Made by a program: the position numbers and the translations under genes. DNA of 64,000 bases. Origin: Brachynemurus nebulosus. Taxonomy: Eukaryota; Arthropoda; Insecta; Neuroptera; Myrmeleontidae. Each line of letters starts with the position of its first letter. The first letter of the stretch is position 1. The notes beneath the pieces were generated by a model that worked only from the letters and a program-made list of their open reading frames with translations, had not been told where the DNA came from and ran no database searches. The stretch lies in assembly GCA_035578155.1 (NCBI GenBank), contig JAPWDM010000015.1, forward strand, positions 6,550,709-6,614,708, in the 5' to 3' direction. This document shows, piece after piece, positions 46,168-58,255 of the stretch.

Positions 46168-47850
46168 TAACGGTGTTGGTAGTTAAATATAGAAATACAT
46201 CTATATCTGCAATTATTTTCATGTATACATAATTTTCTTGTGTATTATGGGTACTTACATTTAGTAATTTAAAAGTGCAATGAAAAAGAATATTCAATAA
46301 GCGTAGTATTATAATCGTGCCGAGGCCAACGATAAATACAGGCCCTGGTGCGTGGGTGCGTGTTTCAAGTCACGTGACCATCTTAGTGCTACTCGTGCTA
46401 CTGGTCGATGCGATCGATATGAATCATACTGATCTATGTTCTATGTATACGTGCCAATCAACTGTAAACAATTAAATTTCTTTGATATTTTTTGTATTAT
46501 TAGTGGAATTCTTTTTGAAAAGTAAATTATATTTATACAAAATATTGTGTTTTGTTTTCTTGTTTTGTAGAAACACAGGGTAAGTAAATAAACATATTAA
46601 AATAGTTGTTTATTTCATATTAAATTCAGTAATAATTTTAGGTTATGTGGTAGCGTCTTAAAGCAATGAAATTATTACAAATAATTTTACAAAAATTTGT
46701 TTTCCAATGAATTATAATATTAAATATAACTTCTAAACAATTTTTGATATAAATTTATTAAATATTATTTTAAAAAATATAATCTGGTAGTCAATAAATT
46801 TTATATTTCGTAACATAACTTGATAAGTATTAAGTACTTTAAAATAATTATCATTTAAATGTGCAGTTAGATATTTTTCTTTTTTCCTTTTTTTTTTTAT
46901 ACCTAATAGATTTTTATTTAATTTTTAGGAAATTTATATTATAAAAATGCCGCGGTGTTGCAGCGTAATTGGATGTAAATCTAATTACCGTTCTCAAGAA
47001 GAACATGTTTCTACATTTACACTTCCTAAAGAAGAACCTCTTACAAGTAAACGTCCCGAGGCCGGACCTATCGATTTTGATGAAACTTAGATATGTTGTA
47101 GAACACTAAAAAATAAGCGACACGTATTTTTCTTTATCGGCGGAAAAACGGTTTGAAGGGGTGAAATCGCCCTCCAAAAATTGGGGTTAAAAAATTTAAT
47201 TTTTTAAATATCTCGAAAACGATAAGAGATAGAGCAAAAGTTTAAATTGGCGATATTGCTCTTTTTTAAAGAGCTATCTATTGGTATGCAATTTGTTCAA
47301 ATTGTGTTAACAGGGGTGGCTGGGGGTTAAAATTTAGGGGTTAATTTTGCAAAAAGGGGGTGAAAATTAAACAATATAAAAATTTTGTTTACAGATTTGA
47401 AATCTACGTCAAAAAATCTACTTAACCTGTTTTTGCTCAATGTCTTAATATTAAGTCTAGGGGTAGTTAACTAGGGGGTGACTGTGTCGAATAGTCGTAC
47501 TACTTGGGTAGTTTAAGAAGTTTTTCTTCATGGAAAATAGTTTAAGACATTTAGAATAACGTAGAAATGAAATTTTCGATTTAAAAATTCAGTTTGAGCA
47601 ACATTGGAGAGGGGGTGAGTCACCCTCTTAAATTACATATTAGTTAACATACACTCATTTTGAATATTAACACACTGACAGTGGGTAATAATGTCACAAT
47701 AAGTGGTTCTGAAGTTGGACTGTCGTATGTAAGGTTTTCATAAGGTTTGTTTTTTTTAATGGATGTTATAGTTTTCGTTATGGAAAATTATCGATACCGA
47801 AAATAACGATATTTTGAAAATGAATGGAAACCTAATAAAAACCTGACATA

Positions 47851-50800
47851 GGGTAGGGTGGGGCTTAAAGGTCCGCGGGTATAAAGGTCCACCATAAGTA
47901 TCTAAAAAACTAGCGGTATATCGTGCGTTCTAAGTATGTACGCGAAATGAAGAGAGCGCGGGAGGCGTAACGGGGCATCGCCGGCAGTCGAGCAGCGACA
48001 CTAGCCGGAGATATACGACTACATCTAAAAATATTACATGACTACTATGTAAGTAAATTTTTTCATCATTTTACTATTTAGTTTCGAGCAGTGGTTTTTC
48101 GTTTATCACACCTAAACATAATTTATTAGTGTAAGTGATTTGTTTGTTTTTCACGATTTATTATTAGTTTTAGGCTCGGTTTAACGGTTATTTCGTTATA
48201 ACCTCTAAAAATATTTACACGTGGTTGGGGCAAAAAGGTCCAATGTGGACCTTTTAGCCCCTCATTAATATGTGGGTTAATAAAGACTTTTTTGTTTCAG
48301 TATGCGCACCTATAAAAGAAAATCGGATCGTGGTACTAAATCTGTTGAGTTGATGCAATAGGCAGCAGATTTAGTTATCAATGAAAATAAATCATTGAGG
48401 CAGGTATGTCGTGACTATGAATTAAGTAAAACTTCATTATCAAGATTCATTAAGCGAATGAAGAATGACCCTGTTAACTTGAGATTTGGCTATGGTTCTC
48501 CCCGGCAGATATTTAATAAAGAACAAGAAGCCAGTCTCACAGAATACTTGCTCAAACATGCACAAATTTTTCACGGCATAGGTCCTAAAGAAGTTCGACG
48601 CATGGCTTATGATTGTGCCATTAAATATAAAATAAGTGTACCGTCAACATGGCATACAAATAAAATGGCTGGTAGAGATTGGATATCTGCCTTTCTTAAA
48701 CGTAATACAAGTCTTTCCATAAGAAAACCTGAAGCGACTAGCCTCAGCAGAGCTACGTCTTTCAATAAGTCTAATGTGCAAGAGTTTTACACTAAATTAG
48801 CTGACGTTGTAGATCGATTTAAATTTACAGCTTCTTCCATATGGAATACGGATGAAACTGGTGTATCCACCATCACCAAACCATCAAAAATAGTTGCTGC
48901 TAAAGGAAAGCGAAATGTTGGATCAATAACATCCGGTGAACGTGGAACTAATGTAACCCTGTTAGTAGCGGTTTCTGCTACAGGTTCATCAGTTCCACCT
49001 ATGTTCATCTTCCCTCGCAAAAAGTTTCAAGATCATTTCATTCGGGACGGTCCTACTGATTGCATTGGTGCTGGGAATTCTAGCGGTTGGATCACTAATG
49101 ACGAGTTTTTCCTATTTATGCAGCATTTTATCAAGCATGTTAGACCTTCTAAAGAATTTCCTATTCTGTTGGTTTTAGACAACCATTCTTCGCACTTATC
49201 TGTACCAACACTAGATTTAGCTAAAGAAAATGGAGTGGTCTTGCTCTCTTTCCCTCCACACTGTTCTCACAAATTACAGCCACTTGACGTGTCGGTATAT
49301 GGCCCTTTTAAAAGATATCTGTCTTCAGCTCAAGATGCTTGGATGCGGAATAACGCTGGAAAAACCATGACCATATACGATATCCCTGGGATCGTCCGCA
49401 CTTCTTTACCTTTAGCTTTGATACCGAGTAACATAATGAGTGGATTCGAAAAAACTGGCATATTTCCCTTCAACCAACACAAATTTAAAGACGCTGATTT
49501 TGCATCTAGTTACGTAACGGACTGTCCTATGGAAACTGTCAGTAATGAGCCACAGCCTTCGACATCGCCCACTCCTCCGCCAACAATATTGTCTAATCCA
49601 CAACTTTCAACGCCGTTAGATCCGCAGCCATCAACATCATATGATGCACAGATATCAACATCAGTTGATCCACACGAATGTTTTTCCCCCGAAATCGTGC
49701 GACCACTAGCTAAAGCCGGACCACGAAAGTAAACCATTAATAGGAAGCGCCGAAAGACTGCTATTTTGACGGACACACCAGAAAAAGAAAATCTACGCAA
49801 AGAACAAGAAACCTTGAGTAAGAAAAAGGCTAAAAGTGTAAACAAGAAAAGCAAAGCAACTAAAAGAGTTGAGAAAGTAAAAAAAGCTATTTTACAAGAG
49901 GTTAATAGTGATTCCAGCTCTGACGATGAATGCTTCTGTTTGATTTGCTGCGAGAAGTACAGTGACAGTGTTCCAGGCGAAGGTTGGATTCAATGCAATC
50001 TTTGTAAACAATGGGCCCATGAAAAATGTACCTATCTCAAACAGAGGTAGCATTTACTTTGTTTGTATTAACTGTGATTCAGAAAACGATGAGTCTGATT
50101 AAGATAATATAGAGATACCAAGACATGTTGATTACGTTAATTTGTTGAAGTTTAATAATTAAAGAAGAGTTTAATTTTTGTGTTACGGTTAAAGAAGTAT
50201 TTTTTGTTTTTTAAAATATTGTTTGTTAAAAGTTTTTAAAAGATAATCTAAGATTAGTTATAAGATTTTAAATTTAGGCTATGTCAACATTCATAATGAA
50301 TAGTGCTGTCTTGTTTAATTGTGTTCTTCAATAGAGACTGATTAGTGATTAAACTATTATAAGCTCAACAAAGTTAGAAATTATTAGTTCGGCTGTTACT
50401 GTTGTAATACATTTAGAAAAAAAATAATTTTGTTTATTAAAAAAATATTTTCTTTTAGAATAGAGACTTTTTAAATAATATGTATCTTGGAATTAAAATA
50501 AAGTTTTTGGTTTGTTTAAAAATTAAAATATCTTTTTGTTTTTGGAATAAAAATAAACGACTGAATTTTATTGAACCAAATATTGTTTTAGTTCCATAAA
50601 ATCGATTTTAAATAAAAATTAAATACTGGACCCTTTTGCCTCCTGCCTGTCCCTTTTTACCCCTACTATGGGGCAAAAAGGGACAGACGACAAGGTCTAG
50701 AAAAGTTGTAGAAACACATATTTCTATTATAATAATTCAACTAAAAATTGAGTCAAACATACTCAGATAACTGTTTGTTTGATTAGTGTAATTTATTTTG

Positions 50801-50870
50801 ATATAGTAGAGTCAGTTTTCACAGTATTATTCGAAATAGTCAAATTGGACCTTTAAGCCCCGCCCTACCC
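47851..50870 (+). mobile_element. pogo-type element with TA duplication
   Basis: Terminal repeats GGGTAGGGTGGGGCTTAAAG at 47851 and its complement ending at 50870 differ at one base over 24 bp. TA duplications lie at 47849-47850 and 50871-50872. It encodes one transposase with a PHD-like finger. Ends are similar in style to the pogo-type element at 9444-10976. Confidence 0.93.
48302..50102 (+). pseudogene. pogo-family DDE transposase with C-terminal PHD-like finger
   Basis: The ATG at 48302 follows a TTTGTTTCAG acceptor. An N-terminal psq-type helix-turn-helix (RQVCRDYELSKTSLSRFIKR) is cut by a TAG at 48358-48360. The CENP-B-like region and the DDE core follow without interruption: SIWNTDETGVSTI (first Asp), LLVLDNHSSHLS (second) and HKLQPLDVSVYGPFKRYL (third). 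A proline-rich linker reaches AKAGPRK and an in-frame TAA at 49730-49732. The same frame then continues through a lysine-rich stretch to CFCLICCEKY...GWIQCNLCKQWAHEKCT, a PHD-like finger. A +1 shift near 50045 precedes its last Cys pair and the acidic end at 50100-50102. Only three small lesions in about 600 codons: inactivation was recent compared with the surrounding P-like gene. Confidence 0.92.
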
Positions 50871-53800
50871 TACGATAGTCCAACTTCAGAACCAGTTATT
50901 GTGACATTATTACCCACTGATAGTGTGTTAATATTAAAACGAGTGTATGTTAACTAAAATGTAATTTAAGAGGGTGACTCACCCCCTCTCCAATGTTGCT
51001 CAAACTGAATTTTTAAATCGAAAATTTCATTTCTACGTTATTCTAAATGTCTTAAACTATTTTCCATGAAGAAAAACTTCTTAAACTACCCAAGTAGTAC
51101 GACTATTCGACACAGTCACCTCCTAGTTAACTACCCCTAGACTTAATATTAGGACATTGAGCAAAAACAGGTCAAGTAGATTTTTTGACGTAGATTTCAA
51201 ATCTGTAAACAAAATTTTTATATTGTTTAATTTTCACCCCCTTTTTGCAAAATTAACCCCTAAATTTTAACCCCCAGCCACCCCTGTTAACACAATTTGA
51301 ACAAATTGCATACCAATAGATAGCTCTTTAAAAAAGAGCAATATCGCCAACTTAAACTTTTCCTCTATCTTTTACCGTTTTCGAGATATTTAAAAAATTA
51401 AATTTTTACCCCAATTTTTGGAGGGCGATTTCACCCCTTCAAACCGTTTTTCCGCCGATAAAGAAAAATACGTGTCGCTTATTTTTTAGTGTTCTACAAC
51501 ATATCTAAGTTTCATCAAAATCGATAGGTCCGGCCTCGGGACGTTTACTTGTTAGAAGTGTCTGGTTACGAAAAATACCAACGGATTTTACGAAATTAAA
51601 AAACCCTATCGTTTGTATAAAACATTTCGTAGAAGACGATATTATTAGAATTGATAAGTGCAAGGTTAAAGGAGAAATAGTGGAATTTCCACGGAAAATA
51701 CCCAAACTGAAACCAAATGTAGTGCCAAGTATTTTTCCAAATTTACCAAAATATTTAAACACACCTCCTCAAAAAGTTCGCCGTTTAGCTGACGCTGAAA
51801 AACAAAATTTAGAAGCAGCTATTCAGCAGAGTATTGAAGGAATCCATAGCCATTAATTCATTAAAAGACATAAAGGAACATTTTTTAAAAAAGAAGTTTA
51901 AAAAGCAGTGGGTATTAGTGGATTCAAGTGATGTGATCGTTTTTTGTTATATTGATCTTTCAGAAAATCCCAAAATATTAGGATCTATAAAAATAGGTGA
52001 AAAATATAGTGTAAGTGTCTATTTTAAAGATGTGTGTCATAATGTGCCCAAAAATTTAAGTTCATTAAAAAATCTAAATGAATTTGATGATCTAATTGAA
52101 TATGTTGAAAAAAAAATTACAAATGATGAAAATATAGACTTGAGTGACATTATAAACCTTTTAGAACAATTTTTAAATAATAATCAAAATCGACAGTTAT
52201 CATTTCTCGTGGAACAATTAAAATATGTCTGCCTCAAAAAAATAACTATAGATATTTTGGTGATACTTTAATTTTAGCTGCAACAATGTACACATATTCA
52301 CAATCCGCATATACTGCCTTATATAGTACTAATTTTCTTCATCTTCCCCATTCAAGAACAATAACAAAATTAATTAGTAAATTTAGTGTTTTAGATTTTG
52401 ATATTAAGGGAAGTGTGAATTATTTAAGTAATAAAATACAACATTTGAAAAGTCACGAATTTATTGTTAATATTCATCTTGACGAAATTTACGTTCATCA
52501 ACAGTTTAACTTTAAAGGTGGATCAATAATTGGAGGAAGTCAAACTGACTCGTTGACGGCAGCAAAAACTGCTCAAGTTTTTATGACTTCAAGCATTGTA
52601 CCTAAATATAAAGATGTAGTAGCTATTATTCCAGTTTCTAATTTAACAGCAGAGTATTTAAAAAAAATGATTCTGTCAGTGTTAGAAGAAATTGAAAAGA
52701 TAGGCTTTAAAGTTATTTCGTTAATATCTGATAACAATGCAGTAAATAGAAAAGCATTTGAGCTCATGACCCCGAACAATATTTTATTGCCCATGATTCA
52801 GCATCCTTTTGATGCTTCAAGAAAACTATTTTTTATTTTTAATACCGTACATATTATTAAATGTATTCGAAATAATTGGTTAAATAAAAGAAAAGATAAG
52901 GGTTCAATTAAATATATAAATTTCAACAATTTTGATCACGTTTATGAGGCACAGTTTAAACATTTAGAATTAATGTATAATTTAGAAAAAGATTCACTTG
53001 TAAAATATGGCCATATGTTATCATATAAAACTTTATACCCGCCTAATATTCAAAAACAAAATGTAAAATTAGTCTTAAATATTTTTAATGACAAAACAAT
53101 CGCTGCACTGAAATGTATACCAAGAAATCAGTCCGAAGATTTTGTAAATGTAGATCAAACGGTAGAGTTTTTGGAAATCATCTCTAAATGGTGGAAAATT
53201 GTTAATGTTCAGAGTGTTTTTGAGGGGAAAGATTTAATGATACCTACAGAAAAGCTATCCATAGAGATGGAAGTAAAATACAGATCAATTTTTTAGAAAA
53301 GATATGTATTTGGTTAAAAACTTGGAGACAGTCTATACCCAATGCCGAGGCCCTTTCACCACAAACTTTTCAATCTTTTATTATAACTACCGAACCATTT
53401 TTGCTTGTAATTCCATATTTATTTGAAACTTATGCAATTGAATATATACTGTTAAGTAAGTTTCAAAATGATGATTCTGGAAGCCACATTTGGTTGCTAC
53501 AGACAAATGAGTGGAGCCAATTATTATATAAGTTTTATGCAGCTTCTGGAAAGCGAAAGAAAATTAAGATTTAAGGATACAGTTTTGTTAGCTACACGCG
53601 AACAGAACATAATTCTTAAAGATCTATTACCAAAAAATGACGAAAAAATTGAAAGTACGGTTGACATAACTGATTACTTAGATGTCTTAAATGAACATTT
53701 TAGTTTAGAAAATATCTCCAAAGATGTACTTCCAATTTTAACCTATATAGCGGGTTATAATGTAAAAAAAGAATTGTGGAAAATAAGTTGCGATACGTGT

Positions 53801-54466
53801 AGATCTTGGGTGCAATTAGACAAAGAAATCGAAATTTGTGTCCCCAAAACATCTTATGATTTAATTTTAGTTCTCGACAGAGGGAAATTAAAGTTGCCGA
53901 CCAAACTTGCGATTGCATCAACAGCAATTGTGTGGGTACTAACAAAAATTATTTTAGATAATTATGAAAAAAAATTTTTAAGCAGCAATTGCCAGTTGTC
54001 AATATTATATAAATTATGCTGTATAAAAATTATGCATTATTTTGACACAGAAACTAGTGAAAAATGTAATTGTAATAAAACATTAATAGAAATTAATGAA
54101 AATTTATGTTTAAGAGCATGTAAAATAATGTTAAATAACTTGATTAAAAATAAAAATGACAGTTTAATTAAATCTAATGTAAATTGTAATAAAAAACTAA
54201 AAAAATTACAATAAAGAATTTTATTGAGTTGTTCTAAATAAATTATTTTACTTTCCTAGTTTCCCAGATAAATATACAAATTTATTAAAAAAATATATAA
54301 ATTATTTTCCATTTAAGCAAAATAACTGAATTATATAATTTGAATTCAGAGTAACATTAAAATGTACACCCTATACACTATAACTACCTATGTATAATAG
54401 CACTAACTTCATCTTTCCGTAAAAACGCACCTAGGCCTGTATTTATCGTTGGCCTCGTAATCGTGC

Positions 54467-56167
54467 TATATGAACATCATCAATACAAAATTTTGTAGCA
54501 AGTTTGCTAAAATAAAATAGTGATATTTGCAAAGAAATAAAGCTTGTTTCATTTACAATATGGGTTATCACAAAGTAACGCTCAAATCAGTGAACTATTT
54601 AACAAAACAAGATTAAATACCTAAAATAGGGTAAATTGCAATATACTATATGGTGCGATATTTTCGATGTTTATCGCAAAAAAAGAAACAAATGTGGCTG
54701 AGAATTATTGTACTTAAAGAGTTAAAGGGCGGTCACATATTTTTATTAAAAATAATTGCGTTTTATTATTAATTATAACACTTTAAAAGAGATCAAAGTA
54801 TATAGGTTAGCACAATTAAAAAACGGATTTTGATATACAAACTAATTTGCCTAGTATATTAAATGGCCCTGCGTGAGCGGGGCCACTTTACTCACTTGTG
54901 TTACGCATTGTTATGTTATTGTTATCGTATCCTATAAAAAAATACTACAGTAAGTTAATAATATCATACAAATGTCAATATTTAAAAAAAAAATCGTTAA
55001 GTGCGTGTTTTTGACACGCACTAAGTAACGTCATCTTAGTGAAAGTGTTAATTTATGATTTTTTGTTAACTCTATAGTTGTTAACTCTACAGCTCTCTTG
55101 CGTTTATTCAATATGGATGTACAACTCTATAATTATTCAATATGGATATATTATATTACAACTCTAAGAAAAAAGTTAAGGTAATAAAATTTTGAAAGAA
55201 ATATGATTGATTAAATAAGATGACAAGGATAAAAAAGCAGCTTGTACAGTAACAGTTCAATTTACTTATCTCTCTCACACAAAAATCTGTCAAACTAAGT
55301 CGAATTTACATAGCTAAAAAAAACTAGAATACAGTAATTTTAATGTGTCTCTCCATGGAGATACGGAGTCTTCACCTGATGGCAGATTTGTGGTAACTGA
55401 TAACTCTTACTGATTATACCGTGTCACCCTGGAGTTAAATATCTACAAATTCAATTCAGTTTAGAAAACTATTAAGAAATTATTCTATTTAATGGAAAAT
55501 TAAAGTAAAAATACATATAAGAAAACATTAAAAAGTTACTAGCATTATTTATAAGTAAAAATTAATAACAAACTTAGATAAAATAAAAAATAAAAAAATA
55601 AAAAAAACTTAAACACCACTCGAAAATTATAATTGAGAGGACAAATGCATGAAGAAGTTATGTGACATTTTTATAATTTTACAGTACAACCATTTGAAAG
55701 TTTTTATTTACTTGTACTCCCTATGAAATAGCACATGTTTATTATTGCATTTGTTTGAAACTATTGGAAGTAATGAAATCAAATTTTTCTAGATGATATT
55801 TCAGGATAAAGTATTTCTAAATTCTACAAAATAAAAAAAAAGTAAATGAACAGTCAAACATAAATATATTAAATTTTAAAAAAAGTTAAGTTTTGAAAAA
55901 ATATTAATACCATGACGGTCATAACCTTTAATACAACAACGTTCAGTGGTACATTATTTTGACGTTTATACACTTCATGTGGATTTACTGAGCTCGTGCG
56001 ACGTGATATGTGAGTTAGTAAGGTTTCAGTTGACGTCTTATGACGTCAGTGACCGTCAAGGTGTTACTTTAAATACATAATTTTAATTTTTAATATTTAA
56101 CATATACATTGTTTTTAACATATACATTTGAAATCACAAAACAATTCGATAAAATTTAAATGGACGA
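54467..56167. other. no gene seen; possible long-range repeat end
   Basis: AT-rich. AAATTGCAATATACTATATG followed by GTGCGATATTTTC at about 54636 recurs inverted near 60287-60318. GTGCGTGTTTTTGACACGCAC near 55001 is a tight hairpin. TACAACTCT repeats near 55128-55165 also have inverted partners near 60085-60107. No frame is supported. Confidence 0.55.
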
Positions 56168-56173
56168 AATCGT

Positions 56174-58249
56174 TGGCTGGAGTTCCGAAAACCGCATACC
56201 TCCGATTGAGCTGAAATTTGGTATACACACTCTCTTTGGCTTAAGAAGTTACCCTCTAGACGGATTTTTGGCGACGCGGACCGGAGGTATATTTTTCAAT
56301 CCCCCGAATATCTAAATCTAGGGATTACTATAAGATGGTTTCCGTTACCATGGTAACAAAAATTAAAGATAGATTCTTATAGAACTTGGTGAGTAGAGCA
56401 AAAAAGGAAGAATCAAATTTTTTGATATCTTGCTTCGTTTTCGAGATATGACGTGTTAAAGTTCTAAAACTTATTCTATTGAATAGATAAATAAATAATG
56501 TATTATTCATCTTATACTTACTATGTACTGTATAATGTACACCCATTTAGTATAAATTTAATATGTATGTTAGCTTATTTTAAATATAATACTTTTAATT
56601 ACGGTTTTATTACGGTTTAATTACGTATATTACGGTTTTTGTGATAGAAGTAAGTGGAAAATGAATGGAAAAACACTGAAACCTCATTTTCGGACAAAGG
56701 TTAATTAAATAATATTGAGGTAATTACAAAGCAGGAGCCCCATTTGTTAAAAATTACCCTTTACCCGGAAATGAGATTTTAATTGTAAACTAACCGAAAC
56801 TAACCTAACCTAACCTTAACTAACACCACCATCTGGTTTTTATATCAAAGTCGAAGTATATTGTCAACACTAACTAAACTAACCTAACCTTCGGACAAAA
56901 GGTAACCTTAACTAACCTCACCACCTAATTTTTATATCAAAGTCGAAGTATATTGTCAAAACTAACTAAACTAACCTAACCTTAACTAACCTCACCACTT
57001 AGCTTTTATATCAAAGTCGAAGTATATTGTCAAAACTAACTAAACTAACCTAACCTTAACTAACCTCACCACCTAATTTTTATATCAAAGTCGAAGTATG
57101 TTGTCAAAACTAACCTCACCACCTAGTTTTTAGATCATCTACTATTTGATCGTAAAAAATAATGTTTCTCAGGTTCAATTTTTTAAATAGTTTAAAAATT
57201 ACGTCCAATATACGCTATAAATATTATATGATGTAAAAACTAGGTGGTGAGGTTAGTTAAGGTTAGGTTAGTTTAGTTAGTTTTGACAATATACCTACTT
57301 TTGATATAAAAAGTAGGTGGTGAGGTTAGTTAAGCTTAGCCTTTGCGCGAAGCTTAGGTTAGTTTAGTTAGTGTTGACAATATACTTTGACTTTGATATA
57401 AAAACCAGATGGTAAGGTTAATTAAGGTTAGGTTAGGTTAGTTTCGGTTAGTTTACCATTGAAATCTCATTTCCGGGCAAAGGGTAATTAAATAATACTT
57501 AGGTAATTACAAGGTAGGAGCCCCATTTGTAAATAATTATCCTTTGGCCGACGTTTCAGTAATGAACTAATCAAAACTAATCTAACCTAACCTTAGTTAA
57601 CCTCACCACCAATTTTTTATATCAAAGTCCAAGTATATTGTCAAAACTAACTAAACTAACCTAACCTTAACTAACCTCACCACTTAATTTTGCGTTAAAA
57701 GATACATTTCCAGTTCAAGTTGCCAAAAATTCATTCAGAGAATACTTTTTAAAATTATGAAAAATATATTTAAAAAAAATTTGTTCAATTGGACGTATTC
57801 AATAGTGTATTTATTTACATCTACTATACTACTTCTTGCTATTTTAGACCCTTAAAATTACAACCTCCGGTTCACGTCACCAAGAATCCGTTTAGGGGGT
57901 AACTTCTTAAGACAAAGAGAGTATGTATACCGAATTTCAGCTTAATTGGAAGTAAGCGATTATACTACTTTTTGCTACTTTAGACCCTCAAAAGTATAAC
58001 TTCCGGTCCGAGTCACCAAAAATCCGTCTAGAAGGTAACTTCTTGAGCCAAAAAGAGTATGTATACCAAATTTAAGCTCAATCGGAGATATGCGATTGTA
58101 CTACTTTTTGCTACTTTAGACCCTCAAAAGTATAACTTCCGGTCCGTGTCGCCAAAAATCCGTCTAGGGGGTAACTTCTTAAGCCAAAGAGAGCATGTAT
58201 ACCAAATTTCAGCTCAATCAAAAGTATGCGGTTTTCGGAACTCCAGCCA
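56174..58249. mobile_element. foldback element with 6-bp duplication
   Basis: TGGCTGGAGTTCCGAAAACC at 56174 and its complement ending at 58249 are flanked by AATCGT on both sides (56168-56173 and 58250-58255). The arm sequence occurs once at the left and as a tandem array at the right. The centre contains the 74-bp satellite in both orientations. No coding capacity; the superfamily is not determined. Confidence 0.7.
56795..57690. repeat. 74-bp satellite in both orientations
   Basis: Forward units span about 56795-57135 (CTCACCAC at 56917, 56991 and 57065). Reverse-complement units span about 57235-57470, with another forward block at about 57570-57690. GGAGCCCCATTTGT-type flanking sequence is repeated on both sides (about 56735 and 57517), so a whole segment was duplicated and inverted. 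Confidence 0.9.
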
Positions 58250-58250
58250 A
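57847..58250. repeat. 136-bp tandem repeat, three copies
   Basis: GACCCTCAAAAGTATAACTTCCGG-type sequence starts units at 57847, 57983 and 58119, an exact 136-bp spacing. Each unit carries AAAATCCGTCTAGGGGGTAA and TATGTATACCAAATTT. It forms the expanded right arm of the foldback element. Confidence 0.9.
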
Positions 58251-58255
58251 ATCGT

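Larger units (their letters stand above)
47044..51551. mobile_element. large Harbinger-type foldback inserted in the THAP exon
   Basis: Arms of about 650 bp (47044-47724 and 50873-51551) are near-perfect inverted copies. Ends are CAAGTAAACGTCCCGAGGCC and its complement, flanked by TTA at 47041-47043 and 51552-51554. TTA fits a PIF/Harbinger-type duplication. Between the arms lies a 125-bp loop and the 3020-bp pogo-type insertion. Without that insertion the element is about 1.5 kb, with no coding capacity. Apparent frames in the arms are artefacts. Confidence 0.88.
46947..54214 (+). pseudogene. P-element-type THAP transposase, split and frameshifted
   Basis: The ATG at 46947 follows an acceptor near 46929. 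The THAP zinc finger starts MPRCCSVIGCKSNYRS, giving the C-x-V-x-G-C signature. It is interrupted at 47041 and resumes at 51552 with SVWLRKIP and IVCIKHF, the remaining THAP residues. Removing the inserted element and one TTA restores the frame exactly. Next come a leucine-rich stretch (FLNNNQNRQLSFLVEQLKYV) and the RNase H-like/GTPase-insert region typical of P transposases: FIVNIHLDEIYVHQQFNFKG, VISLISDNNAVNRKAFELM and NTVHIIKCIRNNWLN. The C-terminal part continues to 54214. Frameshifts near 51836, 52240, 53290 and 53465 inactivate it. It used GTP-dependent cut-and-paste in related elements. Confidence 0.9.
46322..54457 (+). mobile_element. P-like (THAP transposase) element with target duplication
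   Basis: Terminal repeats CGAGGCCAACGATAAATACA at 46322 and its complement ending at 54457 extend about 32 bp with few mismatches. A perfect TAATCGTGC direct repeat lies at 46313-46321 and 54458-54466; P elements make 8-bp duplications, so one base is shared by chance. A noncoding first exon (donor GTAAGT near 46580) precedes a THAP/P-type transposase. The 8136-bp span contains a 4.5 kb later insertion (47044-51551), so the original element was about 3.6 kb. Confidence 0.92.

Noticed and set aside
47100..47850. Host gene exons in the region after the THAP start
   Set aside because: The same sequence occurs inverted at 50873-51525, so it is a foldback arm.
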